Below, piece by piece: positions 25,501 through 38,380 of a stretch of 64,000 nt of DNA. The position numbers and the translations under genes are program-made. The notes under the pieces are model-generated. The model saw only the letters and a list, made by a program, of their open reading frames with translations. It did not search any database and was not told where the DNA came from. Positions within the stretch are counted from its first letter, which is position 1. Each line of letters starts with the position of its first letter. Source of the DNA: Anticarsia gemmatalis (taxonomy: Eukaryota; Arthropoda; Insecta; Lepidoptera; Erebidae). The stretch lies in assembly GCF_050436995.1 (NCBI RefSeq), contig NC_134754.1, positions 7,371,001 through 7,435,000 of the forward strand. Direction: 5' to 3'.

Positions 25501-26935
25501 AGAGATCGTAAGCCAACAATCGCTATACTTACGATATAAATTTTAGATTGGTCTTCACAGATAATAATGATGAATCGGTGGACACTCCGTAATTGTCTTG
25601 TTAATAAAGTAAATAATGGTTCGGCCCTTCTCGTGAAAATATATTTACTCACGCTAGAAATTATCCGTTCTGTTTATTTAGCAGAAAATTGTTATTTTAG
25701 AAACGATGATTTCATACTGCGTTATAGATGGCGTGATGTATTTTGGGTTCGGTATATGATACGCCGATGTATGAATATCAAACTATAATAAATGGATCCC
25801 GGAAGAAGGCTTCGCGCTATCACATTATGTTGGGTGTATTTTGGGTAGGGTTAAACTCGCCCTTAAATTAATGGTCGAGAAGAAATTCTAGCAGGTTTCT
25901 GTTAGTGGGCAAATTGTGGTATACATAAAGGTAGGCTTATACTATTTGTGAATACATTGACCCTAAACAGTTAATTTTCTAAACGAAACTTAACCAACTC
26001 AACATTGAAATGAACTGTAGTAACCTCAGATGAGGTAGTTAATCTCCAACTTTACGCAGTACATCTATCCCTATTCATATTTAATAAATAACCCACAAAG
26101 TCCCATTAGCGAGAGCGAGGCATTCTGGTCGGAGCCGACTATAATTAAAGTCTCAATGGATAAAGAACAAACTTGGGTCGCATCAACGTCACGCAACAGC
26201 CAAGTTGTAAGTGAAAAGCCGCCAGGAATACGATGTAACTTGTCTGATTTCAGCAAAACTTGCCTCAATCGGCCGACTTGGCTCCAACTTTTCACACAAC
26301 AGATCGGCGGGAGAGCAACAATACTTCGCGAAACAAAAGAGCTCTTCGAAATACTTATACACTGCTGTTCAGATTAAAGGGTGCCCATTTATATTTTTCC
26401 TGTATTTTGTTGTACTGTAGTTGATATCATTAGCTTTTGTATGTATTGTGCAGAACATAATACAGTTAGGTGTAAATTATTTTACTTGGTTAGGAGTTTT
26501 TAAGGAAATGACAACGAATATTCCAACAAAAAAGAAAAATTGTGTAAAATGAGGGTAAGGCTATTTTAGGCCTATAATACTTTACAAACAAAAACATTAT
26601 CCTGAGTATAAACAAGGAAAATTGTTGACCTGATAAAACCATGATTAATATTTGATGAAAGGATGATTGCTCGCGAGTGTACTTGGAAAGCTTGAACGTT
26701 TAACATCAGTTTCTTGAAAGCAGCTGTTATTTAAAGAGCATCAAGTTTAATTTTGATAGCATTAGAGGGCGTGGGGAGCCTCAACAACACAGAGTGTTTC
26801 ATATTGCGGTGTTACATTTGACTTTACCCGCACCTACGCATATTACCGAGTACGTTAAGAACATCTGAGAAAACGTGGAGCTTAAGTGTCTCTACGTAAT
26901 ATGCAGTTATATGGGAATATATATAAATTGCTGTG
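22561..26935. other. Gene-free stretch with scattered GC-richer patches
   Basis: Patches at about 22860-22970, 23820-23900 and 24450-24610 stand out in composition. GATCCCGGGATC at 23835-23846 is a perfect 12-bp palindrome, and TCCCGGGAT recurs 20-30 bases on. A homeodomain-type block at 25010-25132 is listed separately. Three short frames overlap at 26071-26420, but none is a recognised protein. Confidence 0.55.
25010..25132. promoter_or_regulatory. Cluster of homeodomain-type sites
   Basis: TGATTAATTAG (25016-25026, matching the Exd/Hox composite TGATTAAT), CTAATGGG (25043-25050), TGATTATTTAT (25075-25085) and GTTAATCC (25125-25132, containing the Otx/Bicoid-class TAATCC) occur in about 120 bases separated by GC-richer sequence. 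Such words are common in AT-rich DNA. The grouping of different classes in a non-AT-rich setting is what makes it notable. Confidence 0.3.
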
Positions 26936-27037
26936 AGCGTAACAAGTTTCATTGGAGTTTGTGGCCACAGGTGCTTTCATGTTCATGTTTCTGTTAGTGA
27001 CAGCCCCTTCATCTCAGCCTCATTTGCTTCATTCCAG

Positions 27038-27231
27038 GTAATTTCTTACCGGCGCGCCTTCAGGGTGTCGTTACATTCCATTGCGTGTGTGATTAACTGT
27101 ATTTATATTGTTGGAATTTCCTTTGTTACAAAGAGCAGTAGTCTTGTTATTCTCGCCCCTCGAGCCTTTCGTCCCCTAAGAGTCACGAGAGCAGCTTACG
27201 TCGGATTTGCGCGATCGATGATTGTTCAATT
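27038..27231 (+). other. Candidate plus-strand exon (splice-site pair)
   Basis: A long pyrimidine-rich tract from about 27002 ends in TTTGCTTCATTCCAG at 27037, a good acceptor. It is followed by GTAATT, so it also resembles a ratchet point. A GTAAGTA donor lies at 27232-27238, although the exon-side base is T, which is weak. One frame is open throughout, but the peptide is not recognisable. The opposite orientation to the three minus-strand candidates makes it doubtful that all four belong to one transcript. Confidence 0.2.
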
Positions 27232-27238
27232 GTAAGTA

Positions 27239-30200
27239 TTGCACCGGATCAGGAAGTATGTTATACCCCAGCCATTCAATACTTTAATACACTTGCGTTT
27301 TCGTTTAAGTTTGTGGTTAAGTTACGTTTACTTCACTTTTGACGTGTGTTATTTTACTTATTTATTGAAGCATTACCGTTAATATTTTTTTGTAAATGCA
27401 CAAAATATAAACAATTTAAACAAAACCTAAGACTAAGATACCCAACACTCACTAATAAAACAGAAGCTGCATAATAATATGAATAAAAACTGTAAAAATA
27501 TAAGGAATCATAATATAAGCACGTGTTTTATTAACTATAAACAAACAAGTTAACAAAAACAATGGCATGTTCACCGCAAATGATCACATAACTCTATATT
27601 ATTTCGTTCCAATACTTGCGAGCATAAAAATGGGAACAGCGTATTTGTAACGCTCGTTACAAAATATTCGAAGGTTATTTCTCTCGACCCTTGTAGGACC
27701 CGGCTTAGTGGGACTTGCGGAGATCGATGCCTCCTACGTCGACTTATATCGCTTTGTAACAATACTCAACAAAAAACTGTACACGCACAAGCTTTCGTGT
27801 AAAATTAGATCGTTGAACAATGTCGCTATAAAAAAATCAACTAGAGTATTAAAGCGCGCAGATTGACAGAATAATTGGCGTCGCACGGAAAATGTGAAAA
27901 TCTTTTATGTTTTATTAAAGAGTGATTATGTGACATAAATAAAAATAAATATTTTAACGTTCATCATTATATTTTAAGTGACATTTTGCTATATGTAAGA
28001 TGAATGAATGTTTTTGTCCGCGAGTGTACGGCGTGGAAGTAATGCCGTTGTTTTGTCGAATGAACTGTAACTATTGTTTTCATCCGTGGAGCTAACAGTT
28101 CGAGGATAACGGATGGGGAGTCTTGTACATTTTACAGCTTTATGTACTACATATGTTTTGTATGGAGGATACTTTCCTTTTCTCTTAAGATTGAATGGGT
28201 CCTTTCTGTTGAGAACAGTTGCTTTTTTCAATTACTAGAAGGTTTGTAAGTTGATTTACTCTTTTCACTCTAAACGATATGACGCAATTATAGAACGTTT
28301 ATTAAAATAATATTTGAATCAGTACGATTATGTAAACTAAAATAAAGTATAGCCGCTGAAAATTCGTAATAACTCCTAACTACTAATAACCGTCAAATTA
28401 AAACTTATTCGACGAAGCATTTAATGAACTACGTTTAAATATTCAATAAACTATACGTCCAATACCTATTAAATAATTTCACATGTGATTAGAAAATAAC
28501 AAAGAGCGTACATACATCAAAAGTATTGAATAATGAAACGCTGGCCGTCATAGAAATAGAAATGGCGTATAAAGAAATCGATAGAGTACGGGACATAAAA
28601 CACCTGTCGGTTTGTCACCTAGCGACGGGGTACAAACACAAACCCACGCTCCAAACGAACCGCCTCTACATGCTTTTAATATTGTACATGACAATTCATA
28701 ATTCCTTTGTACCTAATACTTGGTTATTTTCTATGAAATTAGTTTAATAGTCAGCGTTTGTATCGGTAAGTTATTACTTAATAACAATTGCCTGTAATAT
28801 AATGCTAAGTATACCTATCTAATTATGACAAAGGATAACATAATTTAATTACATAACAAATACGAAAATATCTTCTTATTTATTGTTTAAGACAGCAAAA
28901 TCTAATAATTTACGTCACGCCAAAATGATAACAGCACGTCAAAATATAGTCAGGTGTGAGCGGCATAAAAGCCATCAGCGTTTACAAGGTAAAGAGGCAT
29001 TAGCGACATTAACGCAAACTTGCGCGTTTTGGAACAGACTAATGGGTTACAGTTATTGCTCCCTGTTGTTTGGTTGATGTAACGTAATTACGTGAGGCGC
29101 GCATCACGCAATGTCTCGTGTCTAGCTTAAAAGACCCATACACAATACGCTCAATACTTTGCCGGACAAAAACAATTGAACTCTAAACGGATTATTCAAT
29201 CTTAAACATGAGCATAAAAGGAAATTCCTAATACAAACTTTGTTGTTTTAGTATTTAACTGCAATTTTTTAACTCGTAACATGTAATTACGTACATAATT
29301 CTGGCTTACAAACGGCAAAACATTTAACGAAAAGCCTTGGAGTAATTTGGACGAAATGTAAAGCGTAGAATAATACATCAATGTTTAGGAAATGCGTAAA
29401 CCATTTATCATAACAAGAGAGAATTAGATAGAAGCCCTCCGGCACCGGAAAGCCAGTGCGCTCTTATCTACACTGAGTCTAATATAACAAGGCCGCGACA
29501 ATGGGGAGGGAAACGAAAATGTTTACGATATTAATGAACTTTCCTTAACTTGTTTTTTATGACGTAATTTTGATGGAATTTTTATTGTCGCCAAAGTGAG
29601 GTCATTAGTGTCCACGGAAATGATTGACGGTATAACAACACGCTGATATTAAAAAGTTATGGCCCCCGTGAGTGCTCATACTATATTTAAGGTGGTCCTC
29701 CAACTTTAAATTGTTGGAGAGTTCCTCTAACTTCAAATTCAAAGTTCAGTGGATATTTTTGACTTAATTTAAGACTATTCGAAAAGATTCGCCATCAAGA
29801 TATGAATTTCTCTTATCTGTAATTAAAAATAAGATACTAAAATATACCTTAACATACAAATGTAACGAAGTGACATAACTAGCCGGACGCTTGCTTATAT
29901 TTTTCGTTTTTAACTGTGTGTGACGTGTATGTTAATATGTACCGGCAAAAAATCTAGGAAAAACGTGAATTAGCTGACGTAGAGAGAGCGAGCGCACGTA
30001 GGCAAATATTTTCTAAAAAGTAAAGAAGCCAATGTTGGCTGTAAAGAGCCCAATAGACAGTGGAGCGGCTCAAAGGCGCAAAAAGCCAAGCCCATTACGG
30101 GACACACGTTGCCGGAAACCACAAAAGACCCAATTATTCTGCTGTGTGAAGCCAAAAAAGGGTTGGACCAAAACCAAGTTGTCGAGCGTTCTATTTCACT

Positions 30201-33000
30201 TTTCGAATGCACGGCTAAAGTACCCTTATTGACACGACGTTAATTTTTATGTTGGAACTCGTTAAAAGCCTATTCAAATACCTCATATTCATACTGAAAT
30301 ATTTACAGAGTAACAACTTTTTACACATTTGAACAATATTATTTGCAAGGAGATCATTTTACATACAAACATAGGTTTAGCTTTATTTTAATTTCGCAAA
30401 TTATAATGTTTTTTTTCCTGGAAAAGTAAAGATCAAGCAAGATGGGGAAATCAAATACTGTTTAGACATTAAACTTGTTAAATATTTCACACAACGCTAT
30501 GGAACATTTATTATTGAGACTTTAACGATGAGTGACAGTATTATTCAGCTGAAATTACCTGAAAAGGCGTCGATTGACAGGCACGCGTCAGATTTATCAC
30601 CTTACAACTTTGGTTAGACGGCGTATGTCTTCACCACCTCCAAAATCAATAGAAAGAGATGAATGTTGTAGGGGAATATTATTACTCTATTATAAAAGAT
30701 TTTATTACATCACGGTGATTCAGCTTTATGATAGCTATCTACAATATGAATAAGCTTAAAGAAGTCAACTCATATTTCAACTATACCTACTTTTTTACAG
30801 CGATAAAATATTTTATAGGCGACAAAACTTTAGTAGAATATCCGCAATATGGCGCGTGATTCAATAAAGGACACATGTGTGTTTAAAGTATTGAAGTTGG
30901 TTATAATACACAGACAAAACCTGGTACCTTCAGAGAAAGGTCAAAATTGGAAGGTTGGATATGGGGTAAAAGTCAACAGCTGGAAATAAAGGAATCGTAG
31001 CAATAATATCCCCAGTACCAATATTTTTGAATTGTTATTACAACCCTTCTTGTTTTGACAATTTATTAAAATGTTCACCGCTGACGCAGTATTGTAGGAA
31101 TCGTTCTAAAAAATAGCTGGAACAATAATATAATATACGGTAATAGTAATTAACCACTTGAGTGAATTAAAATTCTGAATGAAAATATGATTTAAATTAA
31201 AATGAATAATAAAATATTTTGGCTTTTCGCTACATGAACTTAAATGGTGAATAAATCACAGGGAAACTTCGCTCGGCACTGGACCGCCGGGTGGGAAAAA
31301 TACGCCATTTTCATAAGGGGAAAAACAATAACTCGAGGCGCAGAGCAAGGGCCGCTTTTAAGGCACATAAATCAAAACACAGACGATATTTTCGGTATAA
31401 CGCCGGGTGGGCACTTTCGCTACGGGATTTTTGGGGACACATCGGGATTAGTGTTGTTTTTACGATTCACTTCTACTTTCTGTTGTTTCTTTATTGGCGC
31501 GCTCGTAAAAGGTACTGATTTAACATGTTTTCTTGTTTTACATTACAAATTGAATTTCATATCTCTGTTGAAGTCAGTAACAACTAACAAGCTGATATTT
31601 CGGGTAAATGTAAGCGCTCATTATTCCCCCAAGTTAGCCGAATAGCACCTGTACAAATATAGTGTCTGCGGATTAAACTTGGCAACTGTACATTGATGTA
31701 ACCTAACTATACACTTCATTTGCTTTGTACAATTTCATTCATACATTCAATATCCAACATCATTCTCGCTTCTGGAGCAACGCTTCAGGCACGAACGGAA
31801 TGAGATTCTTCCTTTGTGCCTTCATATTTCATCCACCTACTAGGGTTCCCGAACGCACCTAAATCGTGCACTGCCTCTTGCTACTATATTAGAATCTTCC
31901 TTCTCGATTAGTGAATAAAGTCGAATTTCAATTGTACCTCACGTCGGACTGGTTAATACAATGTACTGTCATTGCACATAGCAAAATTTGCTTTTAGGAA
32001 ATTTGGTTGAAAGTGGCTGTGATAACTCAGCTGATAATTCAGTATGAACGGATTCACAGGAAACCGGAGATGCATATTGTTTAATATAAGTAGTCGTGTT
32101 GTAGTCGGGAAAATGTGAATTTAAAAGCTCTCAGCGATAGTTGCCTGGTTTACGAGCGTTCACGTTAAAATATTAAACTTGCTTTACCGTACCATAACAA
32201 TATTTTTTCATTTATCGTTTAAACGTAAAATACAATACATTTAAATTAAAATGGAGATTCGTCCCTATACTTCAGTAACTGCGTCGTAAACGTAAACATA
32301 AACAATCTAGTGAAAAGTTTTACCAATACAGTTTAAGATAGTGCACTTAATAAAAAATAATGTTATATTACACATCAAAGAAAACGTTGCGCTAAAAATC
32401 CACTGCTCGTTATAACGTGACAAATTGACGACATTTTTTTCCGCAAAGCTTCGAGAATTAGCGTGATCAATTGCGTTCTTTGGCACTTCTTAACTCACGC
32501 CCTCTTTACTGTTTAAGGAAATAGGCACTGTCTCTCTCCGGGGATGGAATTAAAGCAAACATTCTGATAGCTAAATATTCTCACCAGCAAGCGAACTCGC
32601 TCCGCCCGGTAGAGTTTCAAACTTGTTGTGGTTTCACAAACTGTGATCACTAATTTCGTCAATTGTGAGAAGGTGTTAGGCATTCATCTGCTACATATCT
32701 TGTACCTACGCCAGCATAAAGTAAGTAAAATCCTTGTGGTTCACACGTAGCCTTCGAGCATTGCCTGAGGTAACACATATTAAATTCTATGTAATAGGCA
32801 GGTGTATCAATTTCATACAATTTTAATACCGTACTAGAACGGTAACACTTTGACAGAACGTCGCCGCCGGGTATCACGGTGCTTGCATATGGTGCAAATT
32901 TCCCCTTAATTATAATCCGACCAGTTATCATCCATTAAACTAGACTATTAGTAGATTTACGTGGTATTTACATAGTACTTGTATCAATATTTATAAGTGT
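27239..33000. other. Gene-free AT-rich stretch
   Basis: No convincing gene. The 133-codon plus-strand frame at 31244-31645 lies over a GC-richer patch and has no domain. The 11-mer CGCCGGGTGGG occurs twice there (31286-31296, 31401-31411). A 7-bp hairpin lies at 29698-29719. GAGAGAGCGAGCG near 29981-29993 is a small GAGA-like run. Otherwise nothing. Confidence 0.65.
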
Positions 33001-35740
33001 TGTAGTTGTTGAGAAACAATTAATGAAGGGTAATTATAATCGGACATATCGGCATGTCTGTCGTAACTCGCGACGAACGGTGGCGCGGCGGCAGTCTGCG
33101 GGTGACAATTATGAGAGTTCTCGGTTATGGATAGCAGAGGTTCACCCGCCCACTCGGAGCCTAGATAACGCAATTACGCCACCGTTATTAAGCGACGCCC
33201 ATTATTCATTGCTGAGACCCTACATTCATCACGGCCGAGGACTTTAGGTGAATATTTTTATTTGAGGAATCATGAAAACAACATCTGTAATTGTGAAAGG
33301 GCGCCGGAGCGTTGTTAATGTTGCTCTTTGGTGTCAAAGCCCAGCGATAAATTATTCCATGCCTACTTTTGTATGGCAGATCTATACAGAAGTAGACGTT
33401 GAATCTCAATAAATATTAGCTATGGAGGACGATAATTTCGACCTTGCGTCGCGACACTGTGAAGATTTATTTGATTCGTCGAATAAATAGAAAGATTGGA
33501 TATCGCGTCACTCAGTCACGGTGGTAAATGTTCTGTGGAATACGTATTCATGTCAAGCTCGTGGTTTACAAGCAATGTCGGAAGTGCTCTCCACCGTCCT
33601 CCTAGCTTTCTGTTCTGGTACTTCTACGTATATTTCTCAATCAAGACACATGAAAAAATATAAATCGTACTATACTCAATTAACCTCAATTCTATCTAGT
33701 ACTATTTTAACGAATCAACTCTAAATCACAAATGATGATTAATGAAAATGAAACTAGGAAATTCGTATAACCGGATAGTTTTGACGAGTCCGCCGTCAGT
33801 CTAACCTCAAATTAATCAGCCACAGATTGACAGGGCATTCCAATCAATAATTAACGCTCAATTACCTAAATATTATTGGAGAACGCTGTACACAGACGGG
33901 CAGAGCTGAGCTTTGAAAGCCACTCGACTACTCATTATGTACTGTCAAATTACTAGCTTATGGAAAAGCACTTATGTATGGCAGTCATGTACAGTTGATT
34001 TGGAGACCTAGGTAAAGTAGCAGACGTCTTTAATCACTCGTTTTACTAAAAGTTTAAATTCTATAACTTTAATAAATATAAAACTTACGAAACAGCTTAA
34101 GTGTTTTTAAACAACAGTGATTAAAAATCATGAGTTCCTAATGTTTTAGCAAAGCAGATATGATATCAAGCTATCTCAGCTTAAGTGCGCTATTAATCTT
34201 ATGAAATATGCCTTTGAAAATATATTGCTTGCTTCCTATTAAGTAGGAAAATATGATAAAGGGAAATAAATCCTAAGATATGTAGAAAAAATGTCCGGCG
34301 CAAGAGATAGGATACGATTTATTACCTTCAAACAAAGAGTCCAATATTTTCAAGATAAATATGATACGGGTTAGTCTGTGAATTTAAGATTAATATTCAG
34401 TTACATTTAATTTTGTATGACGTTTAATTTATTAAAAGAATTCTAGAACGAGAAAGTTCTATTTAATCAAATATGCTTTAGTCCTTTGAACTGTCAGTGT
34501 GAACTAGACACGAAGGCTTTACACTCGACGGGATGATTGGCATTCGTTTGAGAGTCTCTGTTTTGAACTACACAGAGGGCATCATGGGGCGAACTGATGA
34601 AAGAAACAATAGGGTACAAACAATGGGACAGAACTCGGTATTAGGGTTCAAAGCCACTGAGCAAGATTCGATTGCCTCGCTTCGTTGGATATGTGCATCT
34701 CATTTTTGTTTTATCGATAAATTCTAAGAATGCTATATGCGAATCAAAGCTCGAGACAGGGCAATTGTTAATATAAATACGCTATATACAGTCTACTATA
34801 AGTTAACTATAACTGCTATTGTATTATTTGAACAAGCGCTATATAATTCAAAGCTCACAGCGACTACGATAGAACAAATATATTTTGTCAAGTGTCAAGA
34901 TTTGAAAGCGGAACATTAGGCCAGTCACGACCTTTTCGGAAAAGTGAGAAAATATTTCATACCGCCCTTGTAATATGCATGAGTGTGTTTGGTATGTGTG
35001 GGTGCTTGTTCCGCCGAACATTCGGGATTATTCGGCAGAGCGTGTTCCTTCCCAGCAATTTCTTTATTACACCATTCTATTCCGTCTGTAGTCTTATTTC
35101 ACATGTTTTTATTATACCCTCTTGAATATAAAACAAAATATCAAAGGTCCTACGTCTTCCAATTCACGAATTAATTGCCTGTTGGTTGCTGTTATATTAA
35201 ATTCCTACATCGTATAATATTAATGATTGCACACTTTTGGAAAATACCATTAAATAATTATATATTATGACTAGTAATATTTAAAGGTAAAGTCCTAACT
35301 GTTTCAATGACCATTAATTATATTTCCCGACCCACATTAGTATTACAAGAAAATTAAAACGGTCTATTTAAAATTTATTCAGCAGGCACATACATATTCA
35401 GAATGTATTACAGTTGAGCGTTGTTCAGGGCAGCAGTGTTATTTTTCTTAGCCGGAGCGTCGGCGCTAGTCGGCCAACAGGGTGAATTTATCGCCATATC
35501 GCCTTGTTAACTTACAAATGTATTGCACCTTGTTAGCCCGTAGTCTATCGAGCTGCGTCGTATACAACAACCGTTATGAACCCAGCAAAAATAAAATCCG
35601 GGAAAATATAAACCATATTCAGTTAGAAGTTATACCTCAAGAATACGAGCGAAGTGGTTTACAGAAACACTTGAGAGTGACAGCTTAATATCCTCCCTCG
35701 ATTCAGTGAATATTTCAACATTTCGAGCTAATAAAACTAT
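33001..35740. other. Gene-free stretch
   Basis: GC-richer patch at about 33030-33240, then AT-rich. Several short frames exist on both strands without recognisable domains, and there is no structured repeat worth naming. Confidence 0.65.
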
Positions 35741-35756
35741 TTTCCGATGTCGTTCA

Positions 35757-35960
35757 CTCGTCGACTACGAGTGCTACGAGGAGGCTATCTTATCATTTTT
35801 ATGTTAGTTCTATATGTATTTGTGTCGGTAAACTAGATTACACCGACAGGATAGTCTACTCATCCTATTACTAATGCTATCACAGGTATTGCACTCAGCT
35901 ACATAACTACGGAGCGAGATTACATTGGTACTACGCCGGCTCGTAGCGGCCTACGAAACC
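35757..35960. repeat. TACGAG-rich cluster, possible degenerate mobile element (copy 2)
   Basis: The left end carries ACTACGAGTGCTACGAGG (GCTACGAG at 35773-35780). The right end carries its inverse, CTCGTAGC at 35940-35947, so the segment has 8-bp inverted GCTACGAG ends about 175 bases apart. The right-end 12-mer is the reverse complement of that at 9089-9100. This would suit a small non-autonomous DNA element, but the inner sequences of the two copies do not obviously align and no target-site duplication is clear. Confidence 0.4.
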
Positions 35961-36215
35961 CATTATAATTTATAGTGGATGTTTACCAATTTTCAATGAT
36001 GGTCATTAAATTTGATGAAATGGAATAATATTTTCTCTGATAAATATAAATTGTTTCCTTATCAATGAACGAGCACCATAAACATGTTTTCTTCATTATC
36101 AATTTACGTCTACGCATTTGAAAAAGTTATTAAATATTTTCTCTAGTTTTTATACTTTCTTGTAGATTGTATATGTGCTGTGTTGGTGTTGTAAAAAAGT
36201 AATATGAGTAGTGAA

Positions 36216-36445
36216 TGGACAAATGGCCGTCAGTTTACGCGTGGCGCGACCACCTCAATCTGTCGGGCACAGTGTAATAGAATCGATAGAAGCGGCGGTT
36301 GACCGCCCGCCCCCGGATATGACCTGTCATCCGGCCAACTGACAGAATTGTGTAAGGGGTGACATAGCTTGTTTACTCTCCTTATTGTGTATAAACAGTA
36401 CTTGAATTTATTTTCGTGTCGAGATGGGATATCGATAGAAAATAT
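36216..36445. promoter_or_regulatory. GC island with nested inverted repeats and a DRE-like site
   Basis: The GC-rich block at 36220-36370 holds GGCGGT-TG-ACCGCC (36294-36307), CCGGAT...ATCCGG (36313-36334) and CTGTCA...TGACAG (36324-36345). The last two overlap and would compete. TATCGATA at 36430-36437 is the exact DREF/DRE consensus of insect housekeeping promoters, and AATCGATAG lies at about 36281. No gene start follows, so this is promoter-like by motif only. Confidence 0.35.
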
Positions 36446-36924
36446 TGGTTTAGCGATAGAATTGAATTTGCTCGTGCTTTGTTTTTTTAATGTTTAGAAA
36501 GAAAATCTTAAGAACTCAACCGTGCCAAGACTTAGAAGGTTTAGTCTTTCAAACGAGTCAGACGAGTGACGGTAATAGGCTAACCTTGTTATTTTAAAGA
36601 GCACGAGGAACAACGCAATGTTAACTAATTGGGTTGTTGTTGTAGAGACAGAAGATATGTTACTATATTACCATGTTTATATAACTATGTTTATCAAATT
36701 ATCAAGAATTTCGCTGTTTTTTCAAGTTATGATAAATATCTGTCTGAGCTTTATCGAAAGTAGTTCGTCAAAATACTAACAAACGTATGTGTATAAAGGA
36801 CACAAGACTATTTTTTACATTTAGCAAGTTCATTTCTAATATAAAAACTGTTTTTTGTTACGAATTGTATATCCACATATTAACAGTGAGTGTGTTTAGC
36901 CGTTGGAAATCTCTATTAGTGTGT

Positions 36925-37045
36925 GCACTCTGTTAGTTTGGGGCCAGGTAATTGTTTGCGGGGGTCGGCGGCCGCTCGGGGGACACTACACTCACTAGCT
37001 GTCATGCGGTGCGCTCTATGACGACACCGCCGACCTATAAACTCC
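36925..37045. other. Short GC-rich island
   Basis: GGGG, GGGGG and GGGGG runs occur in about 60 bases with GGCGGCCGC between them. Loops are too long for a classical G-quadruplex. Flanks are AT-rich. No transcript evidence is visible. Confidence 0.4.
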
Positions 37046-37182
37046 GTGGTTTCAACCTAATATTATTTATTATACGTACGTACTTACTCAAATTAAAATG
37101 GTCTACGTTATTTATGATAGTAATTTAGTTTGCTTTTACTGTGGTAACATAGTATTATGAACTTTATTTCAATAAAGCTTAC

Positions 37183-37233
37183 CGTTGGCGAGCCGTTGTG
37201 TGGTCTACTGTACTTATTTGTTGTAAAGCTTAC
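37183..37233 (-). other. Candidate 51-nt microexon / recursive splice site (site 2)
   Basis: On the minus strand TTTTATTTTGTTTTCAG ends at 37234 and is followed immediately by GTAAGC. A TAATAAC branch-like word sits about 22 bases before the AG (plus 37256-37262), an ideal distance. A second donor, ACG|GTAAGC, starts at 37182. The two donors share ten bases (GTAAGCTTTA). This is the arrangement of a ratchet point with an RS-exon: the first donor would remove the exon in a second splicing step, the second would keep it. The 51 bases are open in frame 1, but 51 bases is too short to argue coding. It is the strongest of three similar minus-strand sites. Confidence 0.4.
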
Positions 37234-37259
37234 CTGAAAACAAAATAAAATTGCTGTTA

Positions 37260-38380
37260 TTACAATGATTCCTTAACGAATTGACTATTAACAAATAAAA
37301 TAAATCACAGTATGCACTTAAAATAATTATCATTACTAAGAAAGAGTCTCGCACGTCCATTTGCCGCCAGTATGTCTGAAATAATACAGATAAGACGTCA
37401 ACACGTAATTAACCGACGACATTTATCAACGTCTCGAGTCGGTGGACACGTGAAAAATAAAACCTTCTTTATCTTGGTGGATCGTGGCGACGGGCACTCG
37501 CGCGCCCGTTGATCCCCAGTGAACATTGTGTGTCAGTTGATTGGACAACGGAGCTGACGTGAGTGGATTGATTCCGGCTACCGGCCCACCCCCACTCGAG
37601 CCGCAAATTCCGCGACAAATGTTATTACAGAAACTATCTACCACGTTTATTGACCCACTTCGCTAATAATTTTCGCAGAAATTCGACGATGTATAACTTT
37701 GCGGTTGTAATGATAGCCTGATATTAGATACACATCACGGAGTTGGATTTCAAGCGCAAACTGTTTAGGCAAATGTATGCGTGCGTGAGTTTGTTGAGCA
37801 AATATAGATTTCATTAATTCGTTTCGGTTAATTCGTTAGTGTTTACCGGTTCTCGGGTGATTATTGGAATCTGATATGAGGGACACTGTTAGAACACACT
37901 AAGCTTAAACATATTTAATTGTCTCGTTGACTGACTCGTTGTTGCATTCACTTTGTTTTCATATTTATCAATGTAATAACGACATCTCACATCAAATTCT
38001 AAGCAAACGCTGTCTTAAAATGAATATATACTGTAATTAGAAGAAATAATTCACTACAACATTACGTAGAAGTGATCATAATTCAATTAGTTTCGTTGAT
38101 TACTAAGAACGTTATAGATAGAGACAAACGAGAGAAACGTGACGAAGTGCTGGAGCGTGGTGTGAAGCAATGGACTCTGAGTATGCGTTATTGGACAGCC
38201 ATCGAATCACAATGCGTTTCGACAGCTATTGCGTGTGAGCTCCGATATTTCGTCTAGTTCACGTTTAATCCGGACATTGATTTGTAAGCAAACCTCTGAA
38301 GCACAACTTCAGAGTATTCCTTAATACCGTCGTAATTCCTGAACCGGATAATAAACGCAAGCTTGTATTAAACATGGTAC
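37260..38380. other. Gene-free stretch
   Basis: A GC-richer patch at 37430-37620 carries ACGGGC and its inverse GCCCGT eight bases apart. The rest is AT-rich, including an 8-bp hairpin CTCTGAAG-CACAA-CTTCAGAG at 38294-38314. No gene. Confidence 0.65.

Noticed and set aside
26028..26045. TGAGGTAGT, the first nine bases of let-7
   Set aside because: The match ends after nine bases, and no complementary arm forms a precursor hairpin.
31244..31645. 133-codon plus-strand open frame
   Set aside because: No recognisable domain, and two different frames are open over the same GC-richer patch, as expected by composition.
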